Source of the DNA: Buddleja alternifolia
Taxonomy: Eukaryota; Streptophyta; Magnoliopsida; Lamiales; Scrophulariaceae
DNA length: 64,000 nt
Direction of reading: 5' to 3'
Assembly: GCA_019426215.1 (NCBI GenBank)
Contig: CM033399.1
Location: 33,179,022-33,243,021, forward strand
Below, one piece after another: positions 23,121 through 35,600 of this stretch (within the stretch, counting starts at the first letter, position 1; each line of letters opens with the position of its first letter). A model generated the notes under the pieces. That model was not told the DNA's origin. It did no database searches and saw only the letters and a list, made by a program, of their open reading frames with translations. A program made the translations under genes and the position numbers.

Positions 23121-23502
23121 TAAAGCTAAGAAGACGGGTGTTCAACTAAATAGCTAGACCGCCCCAACCCAACCCACACCACAAATGGCGGATTGGCGAT
23201 TTGATGGGTCGGTCTCGGGTTAAGTAAAAAAAAAAAAGAAGCATTTTTGCAATATCGGGTTTGGTTTTAAATTTTTATGAATAGCAAAAACCGCACCCAA
23301 CCGCTATATATATATAGTATTACTTTATTAGTCACCATTATGTAATACCCCTCATTTCAAGGTAATATATAATTTCTTATTTGCTCAGATATACTTGGAC
23401 TATTGTTGTAAGTATACATTAATCGGTTGTCATGAATTGCCTATCTAATAGTTGAATTATCTTTGAAAAAATACGATGATCTTGCACATTGAAATAAATT
23501 TT

Positions 23503-24152
23503 AGGAAAAATTACTAAAGCCCCCCTAAAATAAATTTTAGTATTAAAAAAACCTTTGAAAATATTTTTCAATCCAAAAAACTCATTCCACCAACTTTTCA
23601 TTCCAAAAACCTCAATATTTTGGGTAATAAATTTATGGACTTAATTGCCCTTAGCCTTCTAAATTAAAAATCAATCAATTGTAGTTTTGTGTAGAAATTT
23701 ATTTATTTAAAACATTTATATTGATAACCTTACTGATTATGATTTTAATCTAAAATTTTTAAGTTTTTAATATGTTTTTAAAAGTTTTAAAAATGTCTTT
23801 TAGATAATTATCACGTTTTAAAAACAAAAATTAAACTATATAAATATATTTAAAATATTTAATACTAAAAAAAAAAATTTGTATTATACGATTTATCAAT
23901 TTAAAATAAAATAAATTTTGATAGTAAAAATCCATTGATCAATTCTTCACTTAATAAATGAATGGAAATTTAGTCCAAAAAGTTGTTAGTCCTAACTTTT
24001 CCGTTTTTTGGAATGAAAAGTTGGTGGAATGGTTTTTGTAATTGAAAAATATCTTGATGGGTTTTTGTAATTGAAAAATATCTTGATGGGTTTTTGCAAT
24101 TGAATAATATCTTGATGGATTTTTTGGATACAAAAATTAGTATCTTTTCCTA
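23503..24152. mobile_element. Fold-back MITE, family X, copy C
   Basis: It starts ggaaaaattactaaagccccc and ends in an inverse remnant (agtatcttttccta). The right arm contains a threefold repeat of about 33 bp (gaaaaatatcttgatgggttt). Confidence 0.65.
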
Positions 24153-24268
24153 AATTTTATTGTTGGATGAAAACCAAAAGATGATAATTGATCTCTACAC
24201 ATTTGTTAAGTTCCACTACATAGTTTATGTTAATTTTTGTTTAAAGAAATTTTTTTAATATTATATTT

Positions 24269-24873
24269 AGGGAAAATTACTCAAAACCCCCTAAAATAAT
24301 TTCTCATATCGAAAAAACCCATGAAAATATTTTTCAATCTTAAAAACCCAACTTTTCATTCCAAAAATCCCAAAAGTGAGGATTAACAACTTTTTGGACT
24401 AAACTACCCCTTCATTTATTAAATTAATAATTGATCAGTTATTTTTTCTTAATGTATCGTTTTATTTTGATTCTTTCAAATTGACGAATCATAAAATACG
24501 GATTTTCTTTTGTGATATTAATTTTTTTAAATATTTGAATATAATTTATTTTTGATATTAATATGGTAATTATCTATAAATATATGTTTTAAATTTTTTA
24601 AAAAGATTAAAAAAATCTAAAAATTTAAAATTAAAATCATAATTAATATCAATTATCAATACAAAATTTATAAATAAATAAATCTTATTGGATAACAACA
24701 ATAGATTAATTTTTAATCTAGAAGGCTAAGGGCAATTAAGTCCATAAATTTGTTAACCCTAAATAATGGGTTTTTTGGAATGAAAAGTTGATGGACTGGG
24801 TTTTTTGGATTGACAAATATTATCATGAGTTTTTTGGATATAAAAGTTTATTTTAAGGGTTTTTTAGTAATTA
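24269..24873. mobile_element. Fold-back MITE, family X, copy D
   Basis: It starts gggaaaattactcaaaacccc and ends ttaagggttttttagtaatt, the inverse. It is closest to copy A through its whole length (ggattaacaactttttgga; ggcaattaagtcca). Confidence 0.7.
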
Positions 24874-25737
24874 ATTGTGCTATTAATAAAAAATATTGTT
24901 CTTTTTTAAATAGATTATTTTCAAGTGAAGTTTGGTGATAATTTTGAGAAAAAGAAAACCCAAAAACAAATTGATTTTTCTAAGTTATTAGAAAAAGAAT
25001 TGGACATTCTTGTGAAAACGAAATAATGCAATTTGTAGATTTTAACTGAAAGACTTAAAACGTATGTTGTTTGTATTGTTTTTAATGCCGTTTAACTAAT
25101 AATTTAGGATTACAAATTTACAATAAAGTAAGTTTTGTTCGAAAGTCTTATAATTTTGTAATTATGAATCATTTTGTTACTTTAGCATTATGTGAGTTCA
25201 GAGAACAATAAACCTATGATATAAAACATTTTGAATCATGTCTTTTCATTAACAATGTTTTAAACTTGTACGAATTATATTTTTTGTAATAAATGATACT
25301 TTATCAATTCTTATTTTACATACTTTAATTATGTTTTACCATGTAATATCTATAAAATATAATCATAGATGAAAGTATTATAAGTATATTATGAAATTTT
25401 TAATAATATACATGAAATTTAATGCTTATGAACAATTTAAGTAAAAAAAAAAAAGAATCAAACCGAAAAAACCTTCCCGACTCAAATGGAGAGCAAAGTG
25501 CAGTTTTGGAGTTTGTCGGGTTAGACTTGGGTTCAAGACTTCAAGACTGCAAAATATTGGGTCGAACCGGAAAATTAGAAAAAACCGCCCAACCCGCACC
25601 GCGTACCCCTAACTACTGCTATGCTAGCTACTTTTGTGGATATTTCTAAAGAATATATAAATAATTAAAGGACGATTACTGCTCGGATACTCTTTGTACT
25701 TCTGCATCTTAATTAATATTTTTAAGAATCTAAAATT

Positions 25738-26777
25738 TGTTGGATATTGTGTGTATGAAAAGTGTGTGAACACCACTTTTGCGTTCGAAATTCGAACAGC
25801 GTATATATCTGGGATATGAAATATTATTGGATAGTATTAATCTACGCCGTGAGTAGATAAGTTTAGCATTTCAAATTTCTAGACTCGGAGTAGTAACGAA
25901 TGAGAAATTAAGTGTTAAAATGGGATGTTTGAATGTGGATATCCCACATTCTATTAAAACCATAAGATGAATGAGTTTATATGCAATTACCTTGAGGTAA
26001 AGGGTTGGCCCTTTGGGTCTTTTTACCTTTGTGGGTTTTGTAGGGGGAAAGAACCTACCCATGGTCCGTTTCATCACACACGCGCGCGCGCTGCCGCCGT
26101 AATCCGTCTCCCCAACCGGACCGAGCTCGGGTCCAGGTCCGTGGGTCATGGACCTGGGCCTGGGCCTGGGCTTGTGGGCTCAAATGTATTATCTTTTTGG
26201 GCCAAATTTAATTGAATGTTATTTAATTAATTTGAGCTCAGAATTTTCCCTAACATAAATCCAACTACTGAAATAGTTGAAAGGCTTTAATAAAATGGTG
26301 TTTGAAGGAAAAGCTGGCCACTTTTTCTTTCAATTTTGAACCTGCTTCTAGAAGGACTGTTTGAATTCAGAAATCAAACAGTCACCAATCTGTAACAGGC
26401 AGATTTATTTTTGCTGTTACAGATGTAATTTTAATGGCAGATTCATTTTGTTTTTTTAATGCCTTGTCTGAATTTCAAGCCTATAAATAGGCTCCTCTAT
26501 AGTCTGAATATTCACACCGAAATCAAAAGCATTTCATCTTCTCTCTAAAAGTTCAAGTTGTTCTTGAGTTCGTTTGAGTTTCTGAATTAGAAGTGGTTCG
26601 TAATTCAAAAATTAATCGTTGTATCTTGGGACTCTATTGCATAAACTCGTACCACCTGCAGCGAGGCAGTTTTGCGATAAGAAAAGAGAGTGTTCTCTCG
26701 CTTCGATTATTCGTTCTTATGATTTTCAGTTTGTTCGAGTTCTTCAAGTTCTTGTTTGGCATAAATTTGTAACAACA
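25738..26777 (+). repeat. 5' LTR of copia 1
   Basis: Starts TGTTGGATATTG and ends GTAACAACA. It includes a TATA-like box (ctataaataggc, about 26480), a GC-rich block near 26080-26170 and a transcribed region starting near 26510. Confidence 0.88.
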
Positions 26778-26829
26778 AACTTAACGCAAAATTCTTTGTT
26801 GTTCATTTTGTCGATTCAAATTTCTGAAA

Positions 26830-29800
26830 ATGGCAAATGTTGTTGATGTCGGTGCCCGTGATGATGCTACCACAATCCTTGACTTCGGACTTGTCCCGGG
26901 TGCTGGTTTTGGTATTGGCACTGGTTCTTGTGGTTATGGTCCTGGTTCCAGTTTAGGTACCAGTTTTAGTCCAGGTTCTGGTCCTAGTTTTGGTTTTGAT
27001 CTAGCTTCCAATCCTGGTTACGGTTCTGGTTTCGGTCCTGGTTCATCTGTTTCACCGGTTAATCTTGTTATACCGGCTCAGGCTGAAAAATCGTCGAAAT
27101 TCAAGGGGGCTGACTTCAAGAGGTGGCAGCAAAAGATGCTATTTTACCTCACTACATTGAACCTGACGAGATTTTTAAGGGAAGATGCTCCATATATCCC
27201 GGCTGAATCAACTGATAATCAACTGAGGATGGCATATGATGCCTGGATCAATGGTGATTTCCTCTGCAAGAATTACTTACTCAGTGAATTAGATGATTCG
27301 CTTTACAACGTATATCTATCAGTAAAGACTGCCAAATTCCTTTGGGAGGCACTGGACAAGAAGTGTAGAATTGAGAATGTCAGACTGAAGAAATTCGTGG
27401 TAATGAAGTTCTTAGACTTCAAAATGGTGGACTCTAGGTCCGTAACGGGCCAAGTCCAAGAGCTTCAGATAATCATACATGAAGTTCATGCGAAGAATAT
27501 GCTCTGAGTGAAACCTTCCAGGTAGCTTCTATTACAATAACTTACCGCCTTCGTGGAGGGATTTCAAGAACTACCTGAAACATAAGAGGATTGAGATGAG
27601 TTTTGAAGACTTGGTTGTCTGACTCAGAATTGAGGAAGACAATTGGGGCTCTGACAAAAAGCCCCTTGTACAGGCGATGGCAAACACCGCTGAAGTTCCG
27701 GAGAGTTCTAACCGGAAGCTGAAATTCCAAGGGAAATTTCGAGGAAATTCCTAGAAGAATAAGGCTGCTGGGAAAGGACAGTCAAGGTCGGAAGACCGTT
27801 GTCACAATTGTGGCTAGAGACTGCAAAGAGCCCAAGAAAAATAAGTCTCAAGGGCAAGGTTCTGGTCAAAACCAGAACAAAGGCAAGAATCAAGTGCAAA
27901 ATGAGGTGCACCTACCTGTTGATGATGTCCAGGGCATCAAGGAGATGATCGATGACCTGTCTGATAACCAGGTGCCAATCAATCTGACTGATCTTGATCT
28001 CACTGCTGTCGTGTTCGAAGCCAATTGGGTGGACAACCCGAGAGAATGGTCCATTAACACTGGAGCTACTCGTCATATCTGTTCAAATAGGGCGGCCTTT
28101 TCGTCTTATACCCCTACTGAAGGATGAAGACTGTTTATGAGCAACTCAGCCACGTCTCCGGTGGTCGGAATGGGGAAAGTTGTGTTGAAGATGACTTCAG
28201 GAAAAGAGCTGACGTTGAATGAAGTTCTGCATATTCTGGAGATTCACAAGAATCTGGTTTCTGGTTCATCTTTGGTTAAGAATGGGTTTAAGATAGTCTT
28301 CGGGGCTGATAGGTTTTCTTTAACTAAAAGAGGATTTTATGTAGGACAAGGTTACCTTGAGCAGGGCCTTTTCACAATGAATGTACTTCATTCTCTTGTA
28401 ATCGAAATCGGTGGCAATAAAAGTATTGAGAATTCTAGTTATTTGCTTGAGTATTCTAATTTGTGGCATGTTAGACTAGGACATGTAAATTGTAATACTA
28501 TTCGAGAATTAGTTAACTTGAACTTATTACCAACTTTTAAAGTTGAAAATGAACACAAATGCGAAATATGAGTTGAAGTAAAACTAGTAAACCAATCGTT
28601 TCCTTCTATGGAAAGAAACACCGCACCTCTAGAACTTATTCACAGTGACATCTGTGACTTGAAGTTTGTGCAAACTAGAGGTGGGAAAAAGTATTTCATT
28701 ACATTCATAGATGATTGCACAAAGTATTGTTATGTGTATTTACTCAAAAGTAAAGATGAAGCGCTTGAGACTTTTACACATTACAAAATAGAAGTTGAAA
28801 ATCAACTTGGGAAAATGATAAAGGCTTTCCGTAGTGATAGAGGTGGCGAATACCGAGCACCAAACATTATACATCAAACAATGGCCCCATACTCACCATA
28901 GTCAAACGGAACAGCGGAGCGCAAGAATCATACACTTAAGGAGATGATGATTGTGTTGCTAATTAATTTTGGGTTACCTCAGAATTTGTGGGGGGAGGCG
29001 ATACTCTCTTCCAATTATATCTTTAACAAGATTCTCCACAAAAGTAGGAGTGAGACTCCCTACGAACTTTGGAAAGGTCACAAGCCTTCATACAAGTACC
29101 TTTAAGTGTGGGGGTGTTTGGCTAAGGTAGAGGTACCCAAACCTAAACAAGTAAAAATGGGGCCTAAATCTATTGATTGCATATTCATTTATAATGCACT
29201 TAATAGTAGCGCCTATCAATTTTTGGTACATAAGTCAAAAATCTTGGAGATTCATGAAGGTATTATCATGGAATCTAGAAATAGTTCATTTTTTAATGAT
29301 ATCTTTCCAAGTAAGGAAAGAAATGAACAAGGTCATGTTAAAAGAACGCATGATACTTCTGCAAGTAGTTCGAATCCTGGGGGTGAAGAACTACGTCGTA
29401 GCAAAAGGACAAGAGTTCCAAAATCATATGGTCCCGATTTTGTGTTATACACATTAGAAAGGGAACCAAGAATGATTAAGGAAGCTTTGTCCTGTCCAGA
29501 TGCTCAACTCTGGAAAGAGGCTATCAATAGTGAAATCGAGTCTATTATACATAACCTTACCTAGGAGTTGGTTGATCTTCCAAAGGCAAATAAGCCTTTG
29601 GGTTGTAAATGGATTCTAAAAAGAAAGTATAAGAGTGATGGAACTATTAAAAAGTACATGGCCCATTTGGTAGTCAAAGGATATCGACAAACGGAAGGCC
29701 TAGACTTCTTCGACACTTATTCTCCGGTAACGAGAATAACATCCATAAGATTACTCATCGCTATTGCCGCATTGCGTGACCTTGAGATACATCAAATGGA

Positions 29801-30999
29801 AGTTAAAACTGCGTTTCTGAATGGTGAATTAGATGAACAAATATACATGAAACAACCCGAGGGGTATGTTGCTCCTGGACAGGAGAAGAAAGTATGTAAA
29901 CTTGTGAAGTCATTATATGGACTTAAACAAGTGCCAAAGCAGTAGCATGAAAAATTTGATAACACGATGTTGTCAAATGGTTTCAAAATCAACGAATGTG
30001 ACAAGTGAGTGTATGTTAGAAAAACACATAACACTTATGTCCTGGTATTTCTATATGTAGACGATATGTTGATTATGAGTAGTAATTATGAAATTATCAT
30101 GAATACTAAAGGAATGTTAAATAAGAACTTTGACATGAAGGATATGGAGTTGGCAGATGTCATATTAGGGATTAAAATCTTAAGGACATCTGAAGGACTA
30201 GTCTTATCGCAGTCTCATTATATTGACACGGCTTTGGAAAAATTCCTTCCTGGCGATAGTGCACGATTCAAAATGCTAGTGGACTTGAGCGTTCATCTAC
30301 GCAGGAACCATGGCAAGCCCGTATCACAGTTAGAATATGCTAGGGTCATCCGGAGTCTAATGTATATCATGAACTGTACACGCCCTGATCTAGCTTACTC
30401 CATTAACAAGTTGAGTAGGTTTATTAGTAATCCTAGTTTAGAGCATTGGAATGCCTTAACTAGAGTCCTTAAAGGTTATGGATTACACTACTAAAGATAT
30501 CCAGCTGTAATTGAAGGATACAACGACACTAATTGAATATCAGACACTAATGACTCTAAGTCCATAAGTGGGTATGTATTTACCATCGGTGGAAAAGCAG
30601 TGTCGTGGAAATCTTCTAAACAAACTTGCATAGCCCGTTCCACAATGGAATCAGAATTCATAACTTTAGATATAGCTGGTGAAGAAGCTGAATGGACGAA
30701 ATTTCTTAGAAGATATTCCCTGTTGGGAAAAACCTATGCCTCCCATTTTAATTCACTACGACAGTATGTCGCCAATTGTAAAGGGCACAGAGTAGCATGT
30801 ATAATGGTAAGTTTAGACATATTAGTCGTAGGCACAATACCATTAAGTAGTTGATCTCTAAGGGATTATTTCAATTGATTATGTGAAATCAAAGGATAAT
30901 ATTGCAGATCCTTCAACGAAAGGATTGCCTAGAGATCAACTATACTGCCTATCAAGAGAAATGGGGTTAAAGACTACAAATTAAGAATAAACACAGCGA
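26830..30999 (+). pseudogene. Copia 1 gag-pol polyprotein, multiple stops and frameshifts
   Basis: Gag opens at 26830 with a Gly/Ser/Pro-rich leader, then a UBN2-type gag core (FKGADFKRWQQKMLFYL) to a stop at about 27505. A broken zinc knuckle follows near 27795 (CHNCG...ARDCKEPKK). The protease site near 28060 reads NTGAT where copia enzymes need DTGAT/DSGAT. GAG-pre-integrase (LWHVRLGHVN) is near 28460. The integrase core (HSDICD, SDRGGEY, NGTAERKNHT) runs 28608-29100 with internal stops. RT (WILKRKYKSDG, MEVKTAFLNGEL, LYVDDML) runs about 29500-30490, and RNase H ([12 protein letters not shown]) from about 30530. At least eight in-frame stops interrupt it, so it is dead; domain order (integrase before RT) shows it is copia, not gypsy. 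Confidence 0.9.
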
Positions 31000-31533
31000 A
31001 AACCCAACCATGTTGACTGGAGATCCCAAGATCATGGTTCAGTGAGACAACTAAGTTGTAAAAATTCAATGAGGCACTTAAGAGTTTAAAAAACTCTAAA
31101 TCCATTGCCTAGGAAAAAGAAGTACAACCTGTAAATTGTAGCAAAGGTTAAGATGGGCTTTTAATGATTCCTATATTGTCAGAATGAAGTGGAGTATGGC
31201 AGGATAATTTTAATTAGGAAGTCACCTATGTAAGTGTGAGGTGCAGGCCGCCTCAACATTGAGTAAAATGTAAACACTTATGAATCCAAGATGGGGTGCC
31301 ACGACTAGTGAGAACTAAGATAGCTCAACGAATTTATCATGTGAGTATCATTGTCTGTTTTTATACAAACCGCTAACCAATTCAAGACATCGCGTTCGTT
31401 GGGTAGCCTAGTAAATCCGATGAAATTTCACTAAGAAAGGTTCAAATCCAAAAGTTATCTCTTCTGATGTAATAAACTTTCGACCGAACTTTTAGAGATC
31501 ATGCACTACATTAATTTCATTCGTATGGGGGAT

Positions 31534-32634
31534 TGTTGGATATTTTATGTATGAAAAGTGTGTGAACACCACTTTTACGTACAAAATTCGAACATCGTAC
31601 GTATCCGGGATATGAAATATTATTGGATAATATTAATCTACGCTGTGAGTAGATAGTTTAGCATTTCAAATTTTTCGATTCGAAGTAGTGACGAATGAGA
31701 AATTTAAGTGTTAATGTGGGGTGTTTCAATATGGATATCCCACATTGTATTAAAACCATAAGATGAATGAATTTATATACAATTACCTTGAGATAAAGGA
31801 TTGACCTTTTGGGTCTTCTAACCTTTGTGGGTTTTGTAGGGGGGAAGGACCTAGCCATGGTTGATTTCACCACACACGCAAGCGCGCGCCGCTGCCTCCG
31901 TCTGTCCGCCAGCCAGCCCGAACTGGACCTGGCTCGTGCTCAGGACCAGGTCTAAGGTCCGAGGTCTGTGGATCGTGGACCTGGGCTTGGGCTTGTGGGT
32001 TGTGTGGTTTGGGCTTGTGGGCTCAAATGTATTATCTTTTTTGACCAAATTTAATTGAATGTTATTTAATTAATTTGGGCTCATAATTTTCCCTAACATT
32101 AATTCAACTACTGAAATTTCTGAAAGGCTTTCATAAGACGTGTTTTGAAGGAAAAGCTGGCGATTTTTTTTTTTCAATTTTCAACCTGCTTCTAAAAGGA
32201 CTGTTTGAGTTCAGAAATCAAACAATCACCAATCTGTAACAGACAGCTTTATTTCTGTTGTTACAGATGTAATTTTAATGGCAGATTCATTTCGTTTTTT
32301 AATGCCTTGTCTGAATTTCAAGCTTATAAATAGACTCCTCCACAGTCTGAATATTCACACCGAAATCAAAAGCATTTCATCTTCTCTAAATCTTCTCTCT
32401 AAAAGTTCAAGCTGTTCTTGATGAGTTTCTGAATTAGAAGTGGTTCGTAATTCAGAAATTAATCGTTGTATCTTGGGACGCTATTGCATAAACCCGTACC
32501 ACCTGTAGCGGGGCAATTTTGCATTAAGGAAAGAGAGTGTTCTCTCGACTCGATTATTCGTTCTTACAATTTTTAGTTTGATCGAGTTCTTCAAGTTCTT
32601 GTTCGTTCTTGTTTGGCAGAAATTTGTAACAACA
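31534..32634 (+). repeat. 3' LTR of copia 1, abutting CCD4 copy 2
   Basis: Starts TGTTGGAT and ends AACAACA before the target duplication aaatt. Because CCD4 copy 2 is read on the other strand, this LTR supplies, in antisense, whatever lies beyond the first 19 bases of that gene's 3' UTR. Confidence 0.9.
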
Positions 32635-32653
32635 AAATTTAATGAGAAAAGGT

Positions 32654-35600
32654 TCATAGTTTACGTAAGTGAGATTCCGGCACAAAGATTCCATGGAAGC
32701 CATAGGGCACTCTTTGGGGTAGCTTAACAGCAGCAAGAATTTCAAGAGTAGGGGATTTTGCATCCATTACTAAAAACTTTGAGTCTTCAGTAATTTCATT
32801 ATGCATATAAGTTATTAGATAGCCATCATCCTCCTCCGCTGCTGGATTATCCGGCTGCCTTGCCACAAAATATGGTTCACCGCCGTAGCAGCCGGGCCCG
32901 TATAGGCGTCTAGCCACCGTGCAGTCGCCGGAGTTGGCCGTGGAAAGTGATAAGTCCACCTTCACAACACCTGTTATCTTTGGCATTGGATCTCCTACTG
33001 CTGCATACACATACCTGTGTTTATATGAAAAAAGATATATAAAATTAATATTATCTTTTCGGTTTATTTTTACCAAATTTTAAAAAAATGAGAAATTCTC
33101 CTTATTTTCACCTGTGTGAGAAGTAATGTTGTACTTTCACTTCCTATTAATTTGAAATTATTGATTTCTAAACAATAGCAATATTTTCTTTTGGAATTAG
33201 GGAATTGAAGAGGAGAAAATGTAATTAGACAGTAAAGTAATCAATTTTTTTTTTTTTATCAAAAGTAAAGTAATCAATTTATGAAATGAAGAGTTTCCCT
33301 TGATTATTATCATATAAATTCTTGATGGTTGCATGAATTAAAAGGTCACCTTCCATTCACAATTTCACATTTTAGGTGATAGTTCAAATTCTGTAATACA
33401 ATCTGTATATACAACTGATTGAGGCATGGTGTGAGTTTTTTTTTTCCCTTCGCATCACAGTTCTAATTCCCTCACTACATTCTAATTATTCTTGCATACA
33501 TTTGTTACACATTATAACAAAAAGTATTACCCAATTATATAACAATTGAATATTATTTTAAATAGCCATACAACCTACGTGGGTGAAATATATCCCAATG
33601 TTGGACTTTAGTAGCGTTCCCTGAAAATGAATATCCTTTTCATTTTTGAATACAATTTTGTAAAATTTGGAGGTTGCTTTTCTAGCTAGTTAAAATTCTC
33701 TATAATATAATCATGCAACGGTGTTTGTTACATACACAAATATATGAAAGGTCGGGTGCTTAGTATATGAAGAGAGAATTTTTCAATTCTTGAAATCACA
33801 ACTTTTATTCTCTCCATATATCCTAACCATCATGTATACTCATGTTATTTGTTACACATTTGTGCATAACAGAGAAAATGTTGCATGATTGTGTCACAAA
33901 AGATTTGAATAGCTATTTCCTAACCATATTTTAGAAAATACTCTAAAATGTTTTAAGTTTTTAACATATGAAAATATTCTGTAGCACAATTCATATTAAA
34001 AAAAGGGAAATTATACACAGACCCCTCACTTATATATTCTGTACTTATCAAACAAAAAAACCAAATTGTCAACACCCCCCTCCCCCAATGTTAACGGTTT
34101 CTTACAACTACACCTATTATGCATTTAACAATTCTTATAATTTTATCCCATAAAATTTACAAATAGACCCCTTGAGGGGTGTGTTGGTAATTTTCAATAA
34201 ATAAGGGGAAGTTTTGGTAGTACTATAAATGAGGGGGTCTGTGTGCAATTTTCCCTTAAAAAATATGTATATTTTGAAAACAATTAATTTTTGGAGTGGA
34301 AGAACATTTTAGATTTTGAAATGAAAGTATAATAATCTGTTAACTATACGTATGTATACATATATATATATATAGATAATCCATATGACACACCTGTTCT
34401 TCTTCCCAACGTAAGCCGGATTGATGACCGCAAATTCGAGACTTGCGGCGGACACCGGCCGCCTCGTCACACTCTTCTCCTTCAAATTTATCTCAATTCT
34501 TTCCAACGATGAGTGTATCAAATCCATACGCTCTAACACATGCTCCACAGCCAAAGTATTCGGCGCCACCATCACAATGGTGTCGCCGCCGTCGTCCTCC
34601 TCCTCCCACGCATTCACCGCGTGTATTATATTAAACCCCGGCACATCAACCCACCACATCTCCCTCTCATCCACCGCGTGTCTCGGAATAATCCCCAGCC
34701 TCGGCACCTTCGCCGGATCAACTCTCAACGGCACCCTCCCTTTCAAGATATCTCCCGGTTTGAACACAATCTGCGTGTCTGGGAAAACGACGTAGTTTTT
34801 GGATATGGCGAAGTCGTGGATGAATGAAGCTTGCTTTAAGGAGAAAATCGGCACTTCGTGTTGCTTAATCCCATCTCCGTTGATCCTGAATAGTGAATAT
34901 GTTGTGATTTGTGTTAATTTGTGAAGTAGTAGAACAATCTATAGAGGATATTTAATAGAATTATCATAACTTCCTAATATTTATCGTAATATTTAAGTTA
35001 TAAATCAAATAGTATAAATCCCCGTAAATATAAAGATGCACCAATGGAGAATCATAACGTTGCCGTTGTCCTCGAGTTACATCACATAAGTTTTGGCGGT
35101 TGGTTGTAACTCTAAAATAAAACCTATTATCTCACAACAGAGTGTCATCTTATCAGTGCATTTCCACGAAGAGACTAGAAGCCACTACGTCATCATGTTG
35201 TCAATACACTATCACTCGTGTAGGAGTAAAATGAAATTTAACTCAAACACTCAATATCACATGTGCTAACAAAATGAACTATGACCACTTTCTATTAACA
35301 GATATAAAATTATAATGGGATTTTCTAATGGGCCGTAACAATATAATAGATTCATCAAAACCACAATATAGTGAGGCCCACGAATAAAGAAATTAAAGAG
35401 GTCAATTATCTTATAAAATAAAATAAAGATCAATGAAGTGATTAGTCCATCTCGAAATCTATTGGTCTAATAGTGACGGCCGGATCTACCTTATAGCAAA
35501 GGGGCAATGTCCCCACTCCTTTTTTTTTTTTTTTAATATATAAATATTTTTAAATTTTAATTTATAATTATATTAATACCCCATTCAAATTATTAAATGT

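Larger units (their letters stand above)
23130..25612. mobile_element. Possible hAT-like element enclosing two MITEs
   Basis: The left edge has gggtgttcaac followed by GC-rich words such as accgccccaaccc. The right edge has accgcccaacccgcaccgc followed by gtacccct, giving weak inverted ends (gggtgt / acccct). The centre is AT-rich and contains family X copies C and D. No clean 8-bp target duplication was found, so this is a tentative call. Confidence 0.3.
25738..32634 (+). mobile_element. Ty1/copia retrotransposon 1, full-length but decayed
   Basis: Two long terminal repeats (25738-26777 and 31534-32634) begin TGTTGGAT and end AACAACA. They are flanked by the same 5-bp target duplication, aaatt (25733-25737 and 32635-32639). 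A purine tract (tatgggggat) precedes the right LTR. The LTRs differ by many substitutions and small indels, so the insertion is old. No usual Met-tRNA primer site (tggtatcagagc type) is obvious after the left LTR. The right end lies 19 bp past the stop codon of CCD4 copy 2, in its 3' UTR and in the opposite orientation. Confidence 0.92.

Noticed and set aside
34421..34795. 124-codon plus-strand frame over CCD4 exon 2 (also 51350-51724)
   Set aside because: It is antisense to a clear exon with His ligands and splice sites, and exists because the exon is GC-rich.
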